Positions 31,506 to 45,800 of a stretch of 64,000 bases of DNA are shown here, in pieces. The notes beneath the pieces were generated by a model. The model saw only the letters and a program-made list of their open reading frames with translations, ran no database searches and had not been told where the DNA came from. The DNA is from Ricinus communis (taxonomy: Eukaryota; Streptophyta; Magnoliopsida; Malpighiales; Euphorbiaceae), in assembly GCF_019578655.1 (NCBI RefSeq), contig NC_063265.1, positions 10,698,501 through 10,762,500 on the forward strand, given 5' to 3'. The position numbers and the translations under genes were made by a program. Position 1 is the first letter of the stretch. Every line of letters starts with the position of its first letter.

Positions 31506-34500
31506 GCAGTCTCTCTCTCCTGAGATAATAAGTTAAACAGGACAAGAAAGTGTTTTGTTTTGCTATAATAGGACAGGTTTGGCAGTGATGAGCAGGAAAA
31601 TTGATTGTGACCCAATAGCCACAAAACGCAAAATATGCTGTCATTACTCACTGCTATTCTTTCTATCTTTTTAAGCGCGTCCTTTACACACACTCCTCCC
31701 CTCTTAAAAGAAGAAAGGCAAAAAAAAAAAAAAAAAAGGATTTTTGATAGCTACATTACATTCATTTCTTAAGGAACCTTCATGGCAATTGCTTATTTGC
31801 TCGCATCCAAAAACCCTGTACGTACCCTCCTTTGCTAGCTTCTCCTTCTTCTTCTTCATTAACTCATTTCCTTTTCTTTTTTATATGAGTGTTAATGCTT
31901 ACGGCTCCACTTATTAATCTCTACTTCAATTCAGCTCTCTTAATAATTTTCTTGATTATGATTATACTAGCTGTAGCTTACCCCATCTTCTTATGTTTAT
32001 ATTTCATCCACTCTATATATTTCAAGAAAACTGGCATTCTCTCTATCACGATGGATATATTTATTCTGTTGCATTATATTTGAGTGATATGATCATAAAG
32101 AATGTGGTGTTCATTATTATATAACAATTTCAATTGCGCACCAACTATAAATTTACTCAGTAGCATAAGAAAACCTTATACTACAATCACTTTCTGCACT
32201 GTACAAATTTGATTGGAAACACAGAGTCAGTGTATCAGCATAAGCACAGCGCCCAACTTGCTCTATTATTATTATTATGGGTATTTTGACAAAAAGAACT
32301 CCCCCCAAATAAAAAGAAAAGAAAAAGGTGAGTCTTCTTTGCTTCTTTTCTTTTTGTATTACTATTGTTTGACCCTCGTCCATACGTAGGGTAAAATTGC
32401 AGTAACTAAAGATTCTTAATCTGCAATATCAGTTTACAAAAAGAGAACAAACATGATTACCTTCGTACTCCAACTGAGTTAATTTGACTCCAGACCATCC
32501 CCATTCGTAATGAAGAATATATGCATATATTTTTAAAAAATAAATATAAAAAATCTTAGTGCAATTTCGTAGATGCCCTACATTGTACCTAATTTGTGGA
32601 CGAAGAGAATGGATATAAAGAAAGAAAATAGAAATCAGATACCTTCAGTTCTGTTACCATTCGCCTCCCTTTCAGAATTAGCCCTGATCTTGTCTCATTT
32701 ATGAATTTTTATAATGCAACGAAATCATTTTACAAGAGAATGAAGAAATGTTATTACATAATTTTGTAGGAAAATTATGTAATTTAATACCCTTTTACCT
32801 AAATTTTGTATTTCGTACATGACTGTAATTTTTATATATTAATTATTTAGTCTGCTTACTGTTTTGTAATTTGTACTATTTAAGATGTTAAAAGAAAACT
32901 GCACAAAAAAGTTTACATAAATAGTGCATTTTTACATATTTTTTTATAGCTTTAGGAAGTGATTAAGTACTAAAGCTAATGTGCATCATTTTTTTAATGA
33001 GATTATATAACTTTTAGTATTAAAATTGTAACGTCAAAGTTACACAAAGATTACTATATTTCATTAAAATATTTGCATAACTTAGAGCCTTATTGTACTA
33101 ATTTTACTAATAATTATGTTATTTTGGAAAAGACTTTTATATCTTTAAGATTAATATATGTAATTTGCAACACTGAATTGTATAAGGAAAAAAAATACGA
33201 AAATATATAAAAGAAAAAGACATTATGAAATGATATTAAATTTATCTGAGTATTTAATTTTTATTTCTAAAATACTTTAAATAAATTCAATAAAAAAGGT
33301 CTATTAACTTTATACATTTTTAGAGGAAACTTTCCATTAATCCTGTACCCAAAAAAAGTGTACATGAAGGAATCTGAAAAGAAAAAAAATGCTTATGTCT
33401 ATGTTACAAATAATAAATATATATTAATACTGTGTCGTTTCTGTTCAAAAGAAAATCCCAAAATTTATCTATATTTTTTCTCAGTTGCCTCTCCCTTTTT
33501 CCCATTTCCTTTTGGAGAGACAGTAATGGTTTGACTTGCCAGATATGCGGTTGAGGAATAAAACCCTAACTCAACTCAATATTAGACAGATTTTGATTTC
33601 TTTATATTATCTTCAACATGAATTATTATTTTATTTTTATAGTCGAAATTTCTTAAATTTAAATTTCAAAAATAATAAATATTTATTAAGAATAAATCTC
33701 AATTATTAATTATGAATTTCTATGGTCAATATTATGCATACACAAGCTATCATATTAACAATAGAATATTGGTATTATTTACATATTTCATACAGTTTTC
33801 TTTTTTAGAAAAAGACATGTAAATATGTTTTAGATAAAGTGGATGAAAAAATGGTTAAAATTATTCAAAATTTAAATTGAAATCCTCTCAATCCAACGGC
33901 TATATAGCTATTATAAATACAATATTGTGAAGGCATCCTAAAAGTCATAGCATCCCAATAATTGAATCTTTGAAGGGCCAATTATTGCACAAATCTCGAT
34001 TAGTTCATACTTTATGATGACTGTAATTTCACTATCAGATTACGCACCCAGAAATTATCTTTTTAATTAAACCCCGAACCTTATTTTCCCGATTTAATTT
34101 TGTTAAGAATGGACTTTTAAATTATGTGAACAAATTCATCATTGTTTTTCTTAATAGGAAATCTGTGATATTTATTTATTTATTTTTTACTTTTGTTTTC
34201 TATAAATCGATCCATCTATATTTCTTACCCTGCTTAGGTTTAAAATCTTGATATCAAAATCTCAATCTCTCATGTGTTTCCTTTTGGAGAAAATGTTAAG
34301 CTTTTAATTAGTATTACTATACAGTTTCTTTTAAGTGTTTTAAAAGTATAGGGATATGATTGATAATAGTTAAATGGAGATTTTTGATATATATATACAT
34401 TGGATTAATTACTAGGCTATTAATTAGGGAAAAGAATTACAAAATCTGGATCAAGTGTGCCATTTAAGAAACTTTTTTTTATAAAGTCACTTAAGACACT

Positions 34501-35383
34501 TAGTAGTGTTAGATTTAAAGATTTAGTGTAATCATAGTCGTTTTTCATTCTAGATTCAATTCATTTGATAATTTTTAAAATCAGCAATTAGTAGTTGATT
34601 TAATTATAATATGTTGTTGTATTTATTAACTTTGTGCATTTTATTATGAGTTGATAGCTAATTTGATTATTTTATTTATCTCGATAATATTATCCTTTTT
34701 AAAAATAATATGAAAATAACTTATTTTAAGTTGAATTCATATAATTAGTTTTTTTTTTATAATTTATAATAAATTTATAATTAAAAGTTAAATAATTATG
34801 ATATTTATAATTATAAAATTTGAAATCATAAATTGTTTTGTTAGTAAAATTAAAATTAAAATTTCTACTTTTAATATACTATAAAAATATCTTTAATAAT
34901 AATACAATTGAAACAAATAAAATTAGTTATAGCATTTTCTATTACTATAAGCTATTTTGTATCATAAAAATAGTATTAAAAAGTAAAAATATATTTAAAA
35001 ATAAATTATATTGTAAATATTATTTAACATATTGACAATAATAATTGACAAAATTTAATTAAATAACTTATATTATCGACAATAATATTTAATATTAAAT
35101 GATTTAATTTATTAATTAACAACTATTAACTATCAACCATCAATTATCAAATTGTTTTAATCATCTGAATCAAATGGCTATCTTTCATTTAATGTGTAAG
35201 GGTGGAGGAGACAAATTATACAAAGGGATGATAGAAATCAACCATCACATTATAGGTGGGGAAAAAGGAAAAAGGAACCCAAAAATAGAAACAGGGGTGG
35301 TGTCATTTCAATCTTGAACAAGTTAGGTTTTGACTCATTTATGAACCAGGACCAATCACTTCAAAAAAGGGCATCAAAAGGGC

Positions 35384-35388
<5 letters not shown>

Positions 35389-35451
<63 letters not shown>
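35389..35451. repeat. (TA)n microsatellite, ~63 bases
   Basis: The longest simple repeat of the window: about 31 uninterrupted AT units in intergenic DNA. Likely length-polymorphic. Confidence 0.95.
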
Positions 35452-35452
<1 letters not shown>

Positions 35453-36270
35453 CATAAACAATTGCCTTGGGAATATTACAGAACACTATTACTGAACCAG
35501 TCTTTGAAACCAATTTTAAGCAGGTATTATTATTGCTTCCATTCATTCACAACAATTACTATTGTAACGTGTATGCTGTGATGTAGGGTTCAAGAGTGTT
35601 TTTTTATTTATTTATTTAATTATTTTTGTTCCTTTTAAAAAGTGTCCGAAAATTGGATGTATCATACAATTAAAATAACCAAATTAAATTGCTTCCGACT
35701 GAATGTCTTTATTTATGCAATTTCATTTGATTTTTTTATCAAAGAAAAAGTGAATTGGTTATTTTAATACTAACTCGAAAACATTATTGCACCAATTAAG
35801 TGTAAACAGGTTTATCCATTGAGTACAGAGATCAAGGATTAGGCAAAGGAAGCCTACAACATTAGATAGACTTCCACTTAGAGTATGATTAATAAGAAAA
35901 ATGGACTCCCTGCATTTGGAATCTCAGACCTGTTGCATTATTTCCAAGAGACAAGGTCTAAGGTCCCTCTTTACAACCCTAATTCTTTTTATTTTTTTTT
36001 TAAAAAAGGAACTGCCAAAATCAAGTAAATGGGTTTTATTAATTTCGATAATAATTCTAATTAGAGTAAATTTTTAGTACTAAAAATGGAAAATATGGAA
36101 AGTGGAAGAATATTACTACGTGGGGGCAGTTTGTTTCATGTTTAGGGAACAGAATGATTCAGGTTATATTAGATTTTTTACGCAATTGTTCCCCTCACCT
36201 CCAACCATCAAAAGTTAAAAAATAAAAATGCAGTAACCCATAAACGAAAAAAGTAAGTGTCATGAAGAAA

Positions 36271-36291
36271 AAGAGAGAGAGAGAGAGAGAT
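36271..36291. repeat. (GA)n microsatellite
   Basis: About ten AG units in intergenic DNA. Confidence 0.85.
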
Positions 36292-39200
36292 TATTTTCTA
36301 TTGCATCTATAATTTAATTTCAATAATAAGAATTTTATTTTATTACTGCAATCTGTAATAATATATAAATAAAAAGTAAAAGTATGACTAATTTAGTTTG
36401 TAATGTTTTCCTATTGAATGAAAAATAATTAAAATTTCTATCAATCAAAAGGGACGTTTCAATTGATTACTTTAACCTCTTAAATAAATATTGTAAATTA
36501 CTTTTTGCTCTATTTCGATGCGCAATTTGATTCATTCATTAATTCTCCTATTTTAAAGTGTTAATATTTTAAAAAATCATTTTTATCTAGACATCTTATT
36601 TTTACCGTTAGTATCCACTTTTTATATTTTTACATTATAATTTTGACGTAATCTCTAGGCATGAAAATGTCAATCTGTATGTTACATATTGTAATTTATG
36701 GTTGTATTCAGTATAATACTTAAATGTAAATTTGTTTTCTTTTTCTTCCCTTTGTTATATATAAAAAGAAGAAGAAGAATTTCTGTCTATTTGTTAGAAT
36801 TCATGCTATTGAAGCAGTATAATAAACCACCCATTTTACATATCATCAGCAATTACTTGAACCAGAAAATATAATAACTTTAGAATTGATCTGCTGTAGT
36901 ATTTCTAGAATTATTTCTAGAGTTGTGAGGTCTCAAATTCTAATTCAATGGAAATTAATTAATTAAAAAATTAGAATCAAAATAATTTAGATCCAAATAA
37001 AATTTGGCAAGAAAAAAAATGGAATCCTTATGCATCATTAGATTTGTGGCCCAAGACTGTAAAAGATATGCAGAATAAATTTAGTTAATAAGAAACCCCA
37101 ATATTATATTGTCTATAAGCTTTCTTATATACTTAAGCAGTCTATTCTGACAACTTCAGAAATGATATACATGTATTTTTTATACAATAAATATGATACA
37201 TATATATATATTTTATTATATGAGAAGATCAAAGCCATATATCCATTTCCATAATAACCTTTTCACATATTAGTAAATAAGAATATGTAAATAGTAAAAT
37301 TGATTCTACAGGGCCCAGTAAAAGATTCACTAGTCAAAATAGTAAATAAAGTAAGAACTTGAAGACATTTTTTTTTTTCTTTTTTGAGAAAATTTGAAGA
37401 TAAATTACAATTACAGCAAAAGGGAAAGAGGGTAAAAGAGAAAAAAAAAAAAAAAAGGGAAAAAGAAACACTGTTGGCAATATCTCCAATTAGCAGGAGG
37501 AGAAATGAAGGATGAAAAGTTCTAGGGTTTGTCAAATTCCAAAGATGAACATGTTAATGTGTTTCATGCTCTTCAGAATAGGACACAACTAAGACTCTTC
37601 TGGATTTTGGGTTAATTATTGATAATTGCGTTTGGGTTCTGATATATCATTTTAAGCTTTTGTTTTGTTAGGAAATCTGCCAATAAAGTGGTTCAAAGTC
37701 TGGCTAGAGCTTCTAATTCTATGTCAGGTTTATGGGTTAGTGGGTTGGTAGCCTTCCTAATCCTCCTTTTATTTTCGGTAATTGCTGCTGATGTTTAATA
37801 GAATTTGCTTTTATAAAGAAAATGATATGATTATTATAATAACTGATTAATACTGTTTAATTAGAAAAAGAAAAGGAAAACTATACATACATATATATTT
37901 AATATTTGCCTAGATAAGATAAGAGAACAAATATAAATGTTATAAAAAGGCAAGCCTACGTACTTCCATTTACAGTAACAAACAGACTCCCTGAATTTGG
38001 AATGAAAAAGCTATACAACAGTGGGAAGCTACCAATTTTTCAGCTGCTGGTACCAAGGAATTGGTCTGCTGCTGCATTTTAGGGTAAAATAGCAATGTGA
38101 CATAAATGGGAAGCAATGAATTAGGGTTGCTCTATGTTCGGTTAAATTTATGCAATAAAATTAACTATTTTATGCCGTTGCAAAACTAAACCATTGTTTA
38201 CTCAAGAGTTTTTTCTTGTTTGATTAAGCTCTGGAGTTCAACTTGAAATATTTTAAAAATTTGTTGGTGTTAGATTTTATTTCTATTACACTAATTTTCA
38301 TAAGTTGGTATCCGTATATAATTATTTCATTTTTCAGCAGTAGTATATGCATCAGTTTCATGGCGATCCTTATTGTTGCTGCTGATACAAACTGCTGTAT
38401 TTTCTTTCTCTGAAAGTCATTTGATTTGAAGTTTTGTTTTTCAGAAAACAAGAGAGAAAAGAAAAGAAAGACTGGGATGAATAGAGATACAAATGCAAGC
38501 AGATTGTGATCTAGCAAAGCTCCAAATATTTGATAGCATGTTTGAATTTTTGTCCAAAAACTTAATGTATGCATTAAGATTCTGGAGATAAAAGCAGTAC
38601 TTTCTGATCAAGTACTGAGAACCAACCGACAGTCAAAATTTATTTTTGTACACTTCGATGTTATTCAGTTTTGAATATCTTGTCAAAAAAGTACTTATAT
38701 TATTTTCTTCATTTTCCTCATGGCAATGGCATGCATGGGTTCTGCCTTTGGAGCTTGCAGGCCATTTTATACATATTTCTAAGATCATATAAATCAATTT
38801 CATCATCCTTCTATTTTGGGTACTTTTAATGTCTTCCTTCATTTTTTAATCTCTGATTATTAAGCAATGTCCTAGACTTTTTGTAATTTAGAGATCAACC
38901 ATTTTCATAAATACCTGCCTACCCACCAATGAAAATTCAGATTATATTGCAAACGTATAGTAATACTAACAATTTAAGCATATTGATAAAATTAAACTGA
39001 AACCTACTACAAATTGAAAACCCTTTTGATGATATCATCAAAGGCAACAAAATTTAGGAACCTTCAGGGCAATTCTTTAGCTTAAATTTCAATAATTTAA
39101 CATGTCCCCATTTCAGTTAATGAGAATCAAAACCATACCTGGCTAACAGCTACTTCTTTTGTTCATAGTGACATCCAAACACATAAAAAAAGAATGAATA

Positions 39201-40129
39201 TATATTCCTATTAGCCTATTAAAGATCTTCAACCTTAAGTTTTAGGTGGACCAATTAATGAAGAGTATTATGTTATACACAATCATATAACTCCAAAATG
39301 CAATTTCAGTACAGTACCCAAAAGTTAGTGACTAGCAAAAGCCTGCTATATAATTCAGTGGGTGCACCTTACTTAATCTTTCCCACCACTCTTTTGACCG
39401 TACATGAAGCTAGATTTTGGACGTTTGTAAGAAACAGCAGCAGCATGTATTTACACTTGAATTTCTTTTCAGAAAAAGGATATTGATATTATTATCTTTT
39501 TATTGAATTATTTTATGTAAATTTCCAATGTTAATGGACCTGTTGTAGAGGGTTGAGAATCCAACTAAAAAAATAAAATGGGAGTTCCCTTATCTAGGCC
39601 CAAACAGAAACTCTATAAAATCCAGTGAAAGTCCCATAATTTTTAGGTGCGACTGCTGACCCAATTCTCAATGGTTACCAACATATTAAATCTTTTTCTT
39701 ATGAGATATAACAAAAGAAAATATAGGGCCATGGTAGAAATCATATTTCCTTTAAGTCTACAATTCTCTGCAAATCCAGCTCAACATTAAATTGTTTCTT
39801 TCATATAACTTTTGAACCCATGACCATGGGGATAAAGGCCATCCCATTCCTTTTTCCACTCAAGATTACTTAGGATACCAATAGCTTATAGCCCATTGAT
39901 CATAATTTTCTTGCAAGGTATTATGTGGCCTAGAAAATGGACAATATATTGGCAATTGCTTAATAAGAAGAAGATAACTACTAAATTTCAAACAATGTTT
40001 TTACACAAAAGTAACCCATTTAGCAGAATTGTGAAGGCATATTTTGGTTATCCACAAGGATAAAACACTTCTACTGCAAAGAAACTAAAATGATGTTATT
40101 AAAGAGGAATGGGAGGCATCTTCCTTCCA

Positions 40130-42855
40130 TCAGTTGCCATTTTCTTCTTGCACCCCCGTTAAAGCTTGCTGCAATTTGAAGTCAGCAGTGTGAGTTACAA
40201 TTTTGAGAAGGACAATCGAAAATGGAGATCAGGACAACAATGGTTTACCTGAAAGATAGATAAAGTGTACTGCACATCACTTGCTGAAATTTGGTGGTGG
40301 AGAACGATCCTAATACTAATACAAATGAAATAAAGAACACAAACACATTAGCTTGCTGTCTAGATAACCAATGCATTTGCTGATATAAACAAGATTCTGT
40401 TACAAAAAGGACTAATTCGGATATCATGCTGTCCGAAGAATCAAGATCTGAAGCACATAAACTCATTAAATAAAACGAATGCATAGAAAGTGCTCTAAAT
40501 GCAACAGTCAGTTATATATGTATTATGTAACAAACATCCTGATTAAATCAGGACCAAGCCACCACCAAATAATTTTTGGATTTATCATTAAAGAAGTCTC
40601 CAAAGCAATAGTTGTAGAGAATTACATGTTTCAGAAGCATACCCCATTTGTATTAACCTCAGTATGAGCTTAATGAGATGATGTGAACAGTACACTGATA
40701 AGATTTACATCATTCTATAAAATATGCAAGAATATAGATGGAAAAGTTCATGGCGAATATGATGTTCAGGGATTGAACAGACCTGAATGGACCCTCTTTC
40801 ATAACAAGCACACCGTGTTTCTCCAAGTATTTGCATAGCTTTTCTGCTGTAAATTTTGAGCCCTCTATTATGTCCAGGTATATCTAGTCAAATAGAAGAA
40901 GAAAAAAGAACTAACTGTCAACGACAAAGGGAAAAAGACTACTGAATTGTAAACCTTGCAGGGGGAGATAAGTGATTTAAATGCAGGATCTAGAGAAAAG
41001 GAAATGCAATGAGTAAAATTTGAACTGTGGTTACAGTAATAGATACACTTACAATATTGGTCTCTACCGTGGCAACATCCACGCTTAGTCCTTTAATCTG
41101 ATTCAATCCCTCTGGAAAAAAAGAAAAAAACCCATATTTTGAAAAGAAATAGAGTAATCCTTTGCAATGCACGAGGAGCACAGGTACAATGGTGATAACC
41201 TGCCAGTGCCTTGGTTTTCTTGTGATCATTCTCGAGCTTTCCAGCATTCTCTTGTACAGCAACTAAAGCAGCAGCACAAAGGATACCGACCTGTCTCATC
41301 CCACCTCCTAATGTTTTCCTCAGTACTCTAGCCTAAAACAGCACAAAAACAGGAGTTTAAGGACCACATTCAATGAAGAGAAAGCCAACGTTCCTCCTCA
41401 GAGCTTATATTAGTTACTACCTTAGCAATAAAGCTTTCTGAACCAACAATTACTGATCCAACTGGAGCACCCAAACCTTTTGATAAGCAGACCTGGTTCA
41501 AAAATTTAAAAAGATATGTGAAGATATGCTAAACAAACTAAGAAAATAGCTGTCATTTGGTAACAGTTCTTTATCATACCGAAACTGAATCAGCAGCTTG
41601 AACAAGCCTATGAACCGGAACTCCAAGCGCCTATGAGGCAATGTTTTCCAATCAGATACTAAACCAATAGTAAAAGATACTTATGTTTCAATAGATATTC
41701 ACCATTCTTTTTAAGAAACCAGTGGCACACATGTACCAGAAAGAAAAATATGGATCAATAATAAAATTATGTAGTAATACTAGCTGAGATTACTGGCAGA
41801 TCCATCTGAATGTTTATTATGGCTCATATAACTTCCAAATGTGCAGCGTTCTATATTTAATCTCGTTCCTAGTTATGAATTTCTCAATCTGAATCTGATA
41901 TCAATATAAGCACTCAGTTTTTCACATGGCCTCTCTGATGTCCCTAAGCACTGAGCTGATAATTTACATTGGACCTAGATCAAGTAGAAGTCATTATGCA
42001 TGTCGTATGACACAGAATGTTGTATCAGGAAGATACCATGCATCTGCAACATTTTATTGCATTTTTATTCACAAACATATAACTTTTGGATCATCGGTTT
42101 CTTTAACTTCACCTGCATTTGACATCACATCACGCAATACAACTTCAGATAACCTCATAATTGAACACTCAAAATTTTTTTTACTCACAACTGCTGCATT
42201 GAAAATGCGAGCTCCATCAATGTGAAGCTTCAGGCCATGTTTCTTAGCTAATTCTCCAACTCTATCCGTGTATTCCACGGACAGGCATCTACCACCACAA
42301 CTGTGTTAATCACAAAGCAAAATATATCACACATGAAGCATACAGAGTAGACTTCTATATAATTAATTATGTCAAAAATAAATTAGTGCAATATACACTG
42401 TCTAGTACTTACTTTGCATGTGAATTCTCCAAGCAGATTAGCCTAGTGGTTGGGTACACAAGCTCCCCTCTTGGATCTCTAATTGCAGCTTCAATTAAAT
42501 CTATATCCATAGTTCCATCCTTGTTATTCTGCACTGTCCTTGGATGCACACCTCCAAGAGTTGAAATACCCCCGTTCTCAAAAATATGGATATGTGAATT
42601 GTGTCCAAGAATGACTTCGCTTCCCCTAATGTTGCAGTGCACTAGTACGCTAATAAGGTTACCCATGGTGCCTGATGGAACATAAAGAGCTGCTTCCTTG
42701 CCCATGATTTTTGCCATTTCAGTCTCTAAACGAAAGGCGCTTGGATCATAACCCAGAACATCATCATCAACCTCAGCATTTGCCATAGCTGCCCTCATTG
42801 CTTCAGTTGGCTTAGTGACAGTGTCAGACCGAAGATCAACCGTTCTCATCACCAT
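40130..42855 (-). CDS. THA1: Low-specificity L-threonine aldolase, nine coding exons
   Basis: PLP-dependent enzyme that splits L-threonine or L-allo-threonine to glycine and acetaldehyde. Exons (minus) are 42855-42413, 42300-42189, 41630-41580, 41492-41421, 41332-41200, 41111-41053, 40883-40783, 40315-40249 and 40168-40130, giving 358 residues, the length of Arabidopsis THA1. Key regions: N-terminal MVMRTVDLRSDTVTKPTEAM, the cofactor region ALYVPSGTMGNL, HIDGARIFNAAV with the aspartate that contacts the pyridine nitrogen, and CLSKGLGAPVGS with the Schiff-base lysine (near residue 207). The last exon ends VQEENGN. Exon 8 has two tandem acceptors six bases apart (40315 or 40309), which would add or drop two residues before RIVLHHQ. 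The enzyme is normally cytosolic and no transit peptide is seen. THA1 versus THA2 is assigned from overall resemblance. Confidence 0.93.
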
Positions 42856-45800
42856 TTTCGCTGAAAACAGTCCACCATTCAACAACAATCATTATTATTA
42901 TCTTAAAAACTGTCTACAATCCAGACTTCTTATCTTCATTAATGATGCACTTCCAAAATGTGAAATCACGATTTAAAATAATTTTCTCTAGATTGGTTAA
43001 CTTTCACAGTATTGTTTTTAACCATGTTTGGCTGATGGAAAAAAAAAAAGAAAAAGAAAAAAAAGCAACACAAAGGATCAACATTCTCTCTGATTAAAGT
43101 TAGAAGATAAAAAAACCACAAAACTGAGGGGCATGGTAATTTGAATCAAAGTACAATTTCATTCAATTTAGCCCCAATTCTTTTTCTCCATTTGACCACA
43201 AATTAAAAGAATCATTTATGTTGACCTTCAATTGAAATATGACTTGCCAGGCTCACATACTTGTCAGAATTTCTCTGGCCAAACAAAGCTCTCACCTAAT
43301 TACAGTTACCAAAGTACAATAACATGATCCATCTTGAACTAATCTTAAGGAAATTCACGAAATTTTAGCTCAACCTAGTCCAGAATTGTATGTGTGTGCG
43401 TGTGTGTGTGCGAGAGAGAGATGGTTTACCTCTGCAAGCTCTTTCTCTACACCACTATAAACCAAAAAGTTGCACACCTTTGAGCTTGATTTCAAGAAAG
43501 TTTTCTCAATCAAAATGACTCCACGATTCCTTGTATTCTGCATACATGCAAGAGAAATTTTACAAACTTCAACAAAATTGCTTAAACTGCATGCTGAGGA
43601 TCTAACTAAAACCACTAAAACATTAACTAACACCAAACAGAATTATCAACACAAGAACATAAGTTACACAATAAAAAACACACACACAACGCACAGCGGT
43701 TGATCATATCATAAGAACAAGAAACTTGTAGATTCTGAATTTAATCAAACCACCTTTTGGAACAAAAGAATCCAAGAATATCTATACAGATAAACTTAAA
43801 AGCACATAAAAGGAATCTGTTATTTTTAACCCAAACTTGACAGAGTCTTATAGCTCTAAGAAACCAACCAACCGCACAAGTCTTCTTAAAATATACTGGA
43901 AGAAAAATCCAAAAAAGAATAGCAAAATAACCTACCACTCAAATATCTTTAAAAAAGAAAGAAGACCCTCTGTTTCTCAGAGTTCACACTTCTAAATTAT
44001 AATACCCTAATATATCGCTGATGAATTCTCAATTTCTTGAATGGTTTAAAGGTCTTCAAAATATTGCAGAAACAAGAAATAGAAAAAATACAAATAACCA
44101 CCTAACTCAAACACTGCAGAAAAGGACATGGACAAACTCAAAAGTGTGTGCACAAGGAAGATAGGCCACTTGGTTATTGAAAATGCAGAGTCATGATGAT
44201 CATGGCATGCAGTAAAGAACAAAACATAGAAAAAGTTAAAAAGAAAGGAATCACAAGAACAACCTGTGTGACAGTCACTTTAATTAGCAGTACTATCAAA
44301 TGGTACCCACAGGTATGAGTTTAAAAACTTATCATTTGCATGTTTTGTGTTCTGTAGTGTTTGTTATATATACCTTTTCTTTGCTGGCGTTTCTCGTTTC
44401 GTATTCAGAAACAACTACTCATGACGCACCAAAATACACAATTTATCTTCAATTTGTTTTATTTTATTTTCTTGCCAAAATACCTTCAATCTATTAAAAC
44501 ATAAAAATTGTTCAAATAATATCATCAGTTTATTTATTATTCTTTCTCTGATATATTCTGATTAAATTTTCAATAAAAGCTATAATCTCAAAATATAAAA
44601 CATTAAGTACATAGGATAGTATTTATATTCATTAATTAATATTAGTTTAAATTAATAATTAAGAGAGATAGGCTATAATTTAGGAAGGACATAAAAAAAT
44701 AACAAACTATCATTTTGAGACAAATTGCTGTCGTTGGTGCACGGACCGAATATAGATAATGTTAACTAGTTTAATATTTTGATTTTTATATAATTTAATA
44801 GATATTCGAGTTTATTTTTTTAATATATAACGTGTGTCTTCGTTCAATATGTCTATATATATTATGTTGTTAAAAAATATTATTAAAAAATAAATTTAAA
44901 TATATATTAAATTAAATTAAAAACTAAAAATATTTAAATATCAAATAAAATGAAATTTAAATATTTTTATTAAATTTGATAAAAAAATAAAAATATTAAA
45001 TTGACTCATCCATGTATTTAGAAGAATAGAGGACGTTATGATTTTTGGTTGAGCTGTAAAAAAGGGAGTTAGGTATTATTAAAATGCAGGTTTAGTGGGC
45101 CAAACTTAATAAATCTTTTGGCGGCTTTGAATTTCCCAGTAGAAAATTGTGTTTTGGCTTTCCATTTCATTGGGAGAGTTTTAATGGACTTTCTCTACCT
45201 GCAGGAATTATTTAATGTATTTCCCTTTCCCATTTGTTGTTTCTATTTAAATACTTAATACATTGCATAATTCCAATGATGTGTTAATAGTTTCATATAG
45301 TTTGAGATTTTGAATTCATCCATTAATACTGTAAAGAGAAGGGTAAGAAGTTACTCTTTTTGAGTCAAGAGGGGCTTAAAAGATATAGAAATATTATAAA
45401 TCTTAACATTTTTTATAAAAAAAAAAAACTAACATATATAAATAAAATTTATAGGAAATAAAGTTTTGAGAGGGTATTTATTTAGACCTTTAAGAGGATG
45501 TTTGGCCATTCTTTTATATTTAAGAGAAGAAGTTAAGAAGTTAATCCTTTCTTTTTTTTGGAACAGCTGCTTCTGTAGTCTTATTTGCAATCCATCAATT
45601 TTCATTTGATTATTACAGAGAAGTATTTTGGTGTATTCTAAAGAAAACAGATTATGAAAAATAAAAATGGAAAATGCACAGTTAAATATTTAATGAAAAT
45701 AATGGTATAAATTGTTACTGTGAGAGTAACATACAGAGCAATTCACTATGAAGTCTCAAATTTATTACATTACAAGCCTGCATGAATTAAATGATTCTTT

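Larger units (their letters stand above)
31506..40129. other. Gene-poor AT-rich spacer between LSH and threonine aldolase
   Basis: About 8.6 kb with no exon structure of a known family. The interval 34.4-35.1 kb is almost pure A/T. It contains a (TA)n tract at 35389-35451, a GA tract at 36271-36291 and A/T-rich unclassified sequence. The LSH promoter should occupy the left edge, and the aldolase 3' untranslated region the right edge (below 40130). Confidence 0.6.

Noticed and set aside
31442..31693. Minus-strand frames rich in Leu or Thr above LSH
   Set aside because: They are produced by the triplet and CT repeats of the LSH leader/promoter.
37263..37535. Minus-strand 90-codon hydrophobic frame between LSH and threonine aldolase
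   Set aside because: It is built from poly-A/T runs giving Phe and Lys strings; no start context or family match.
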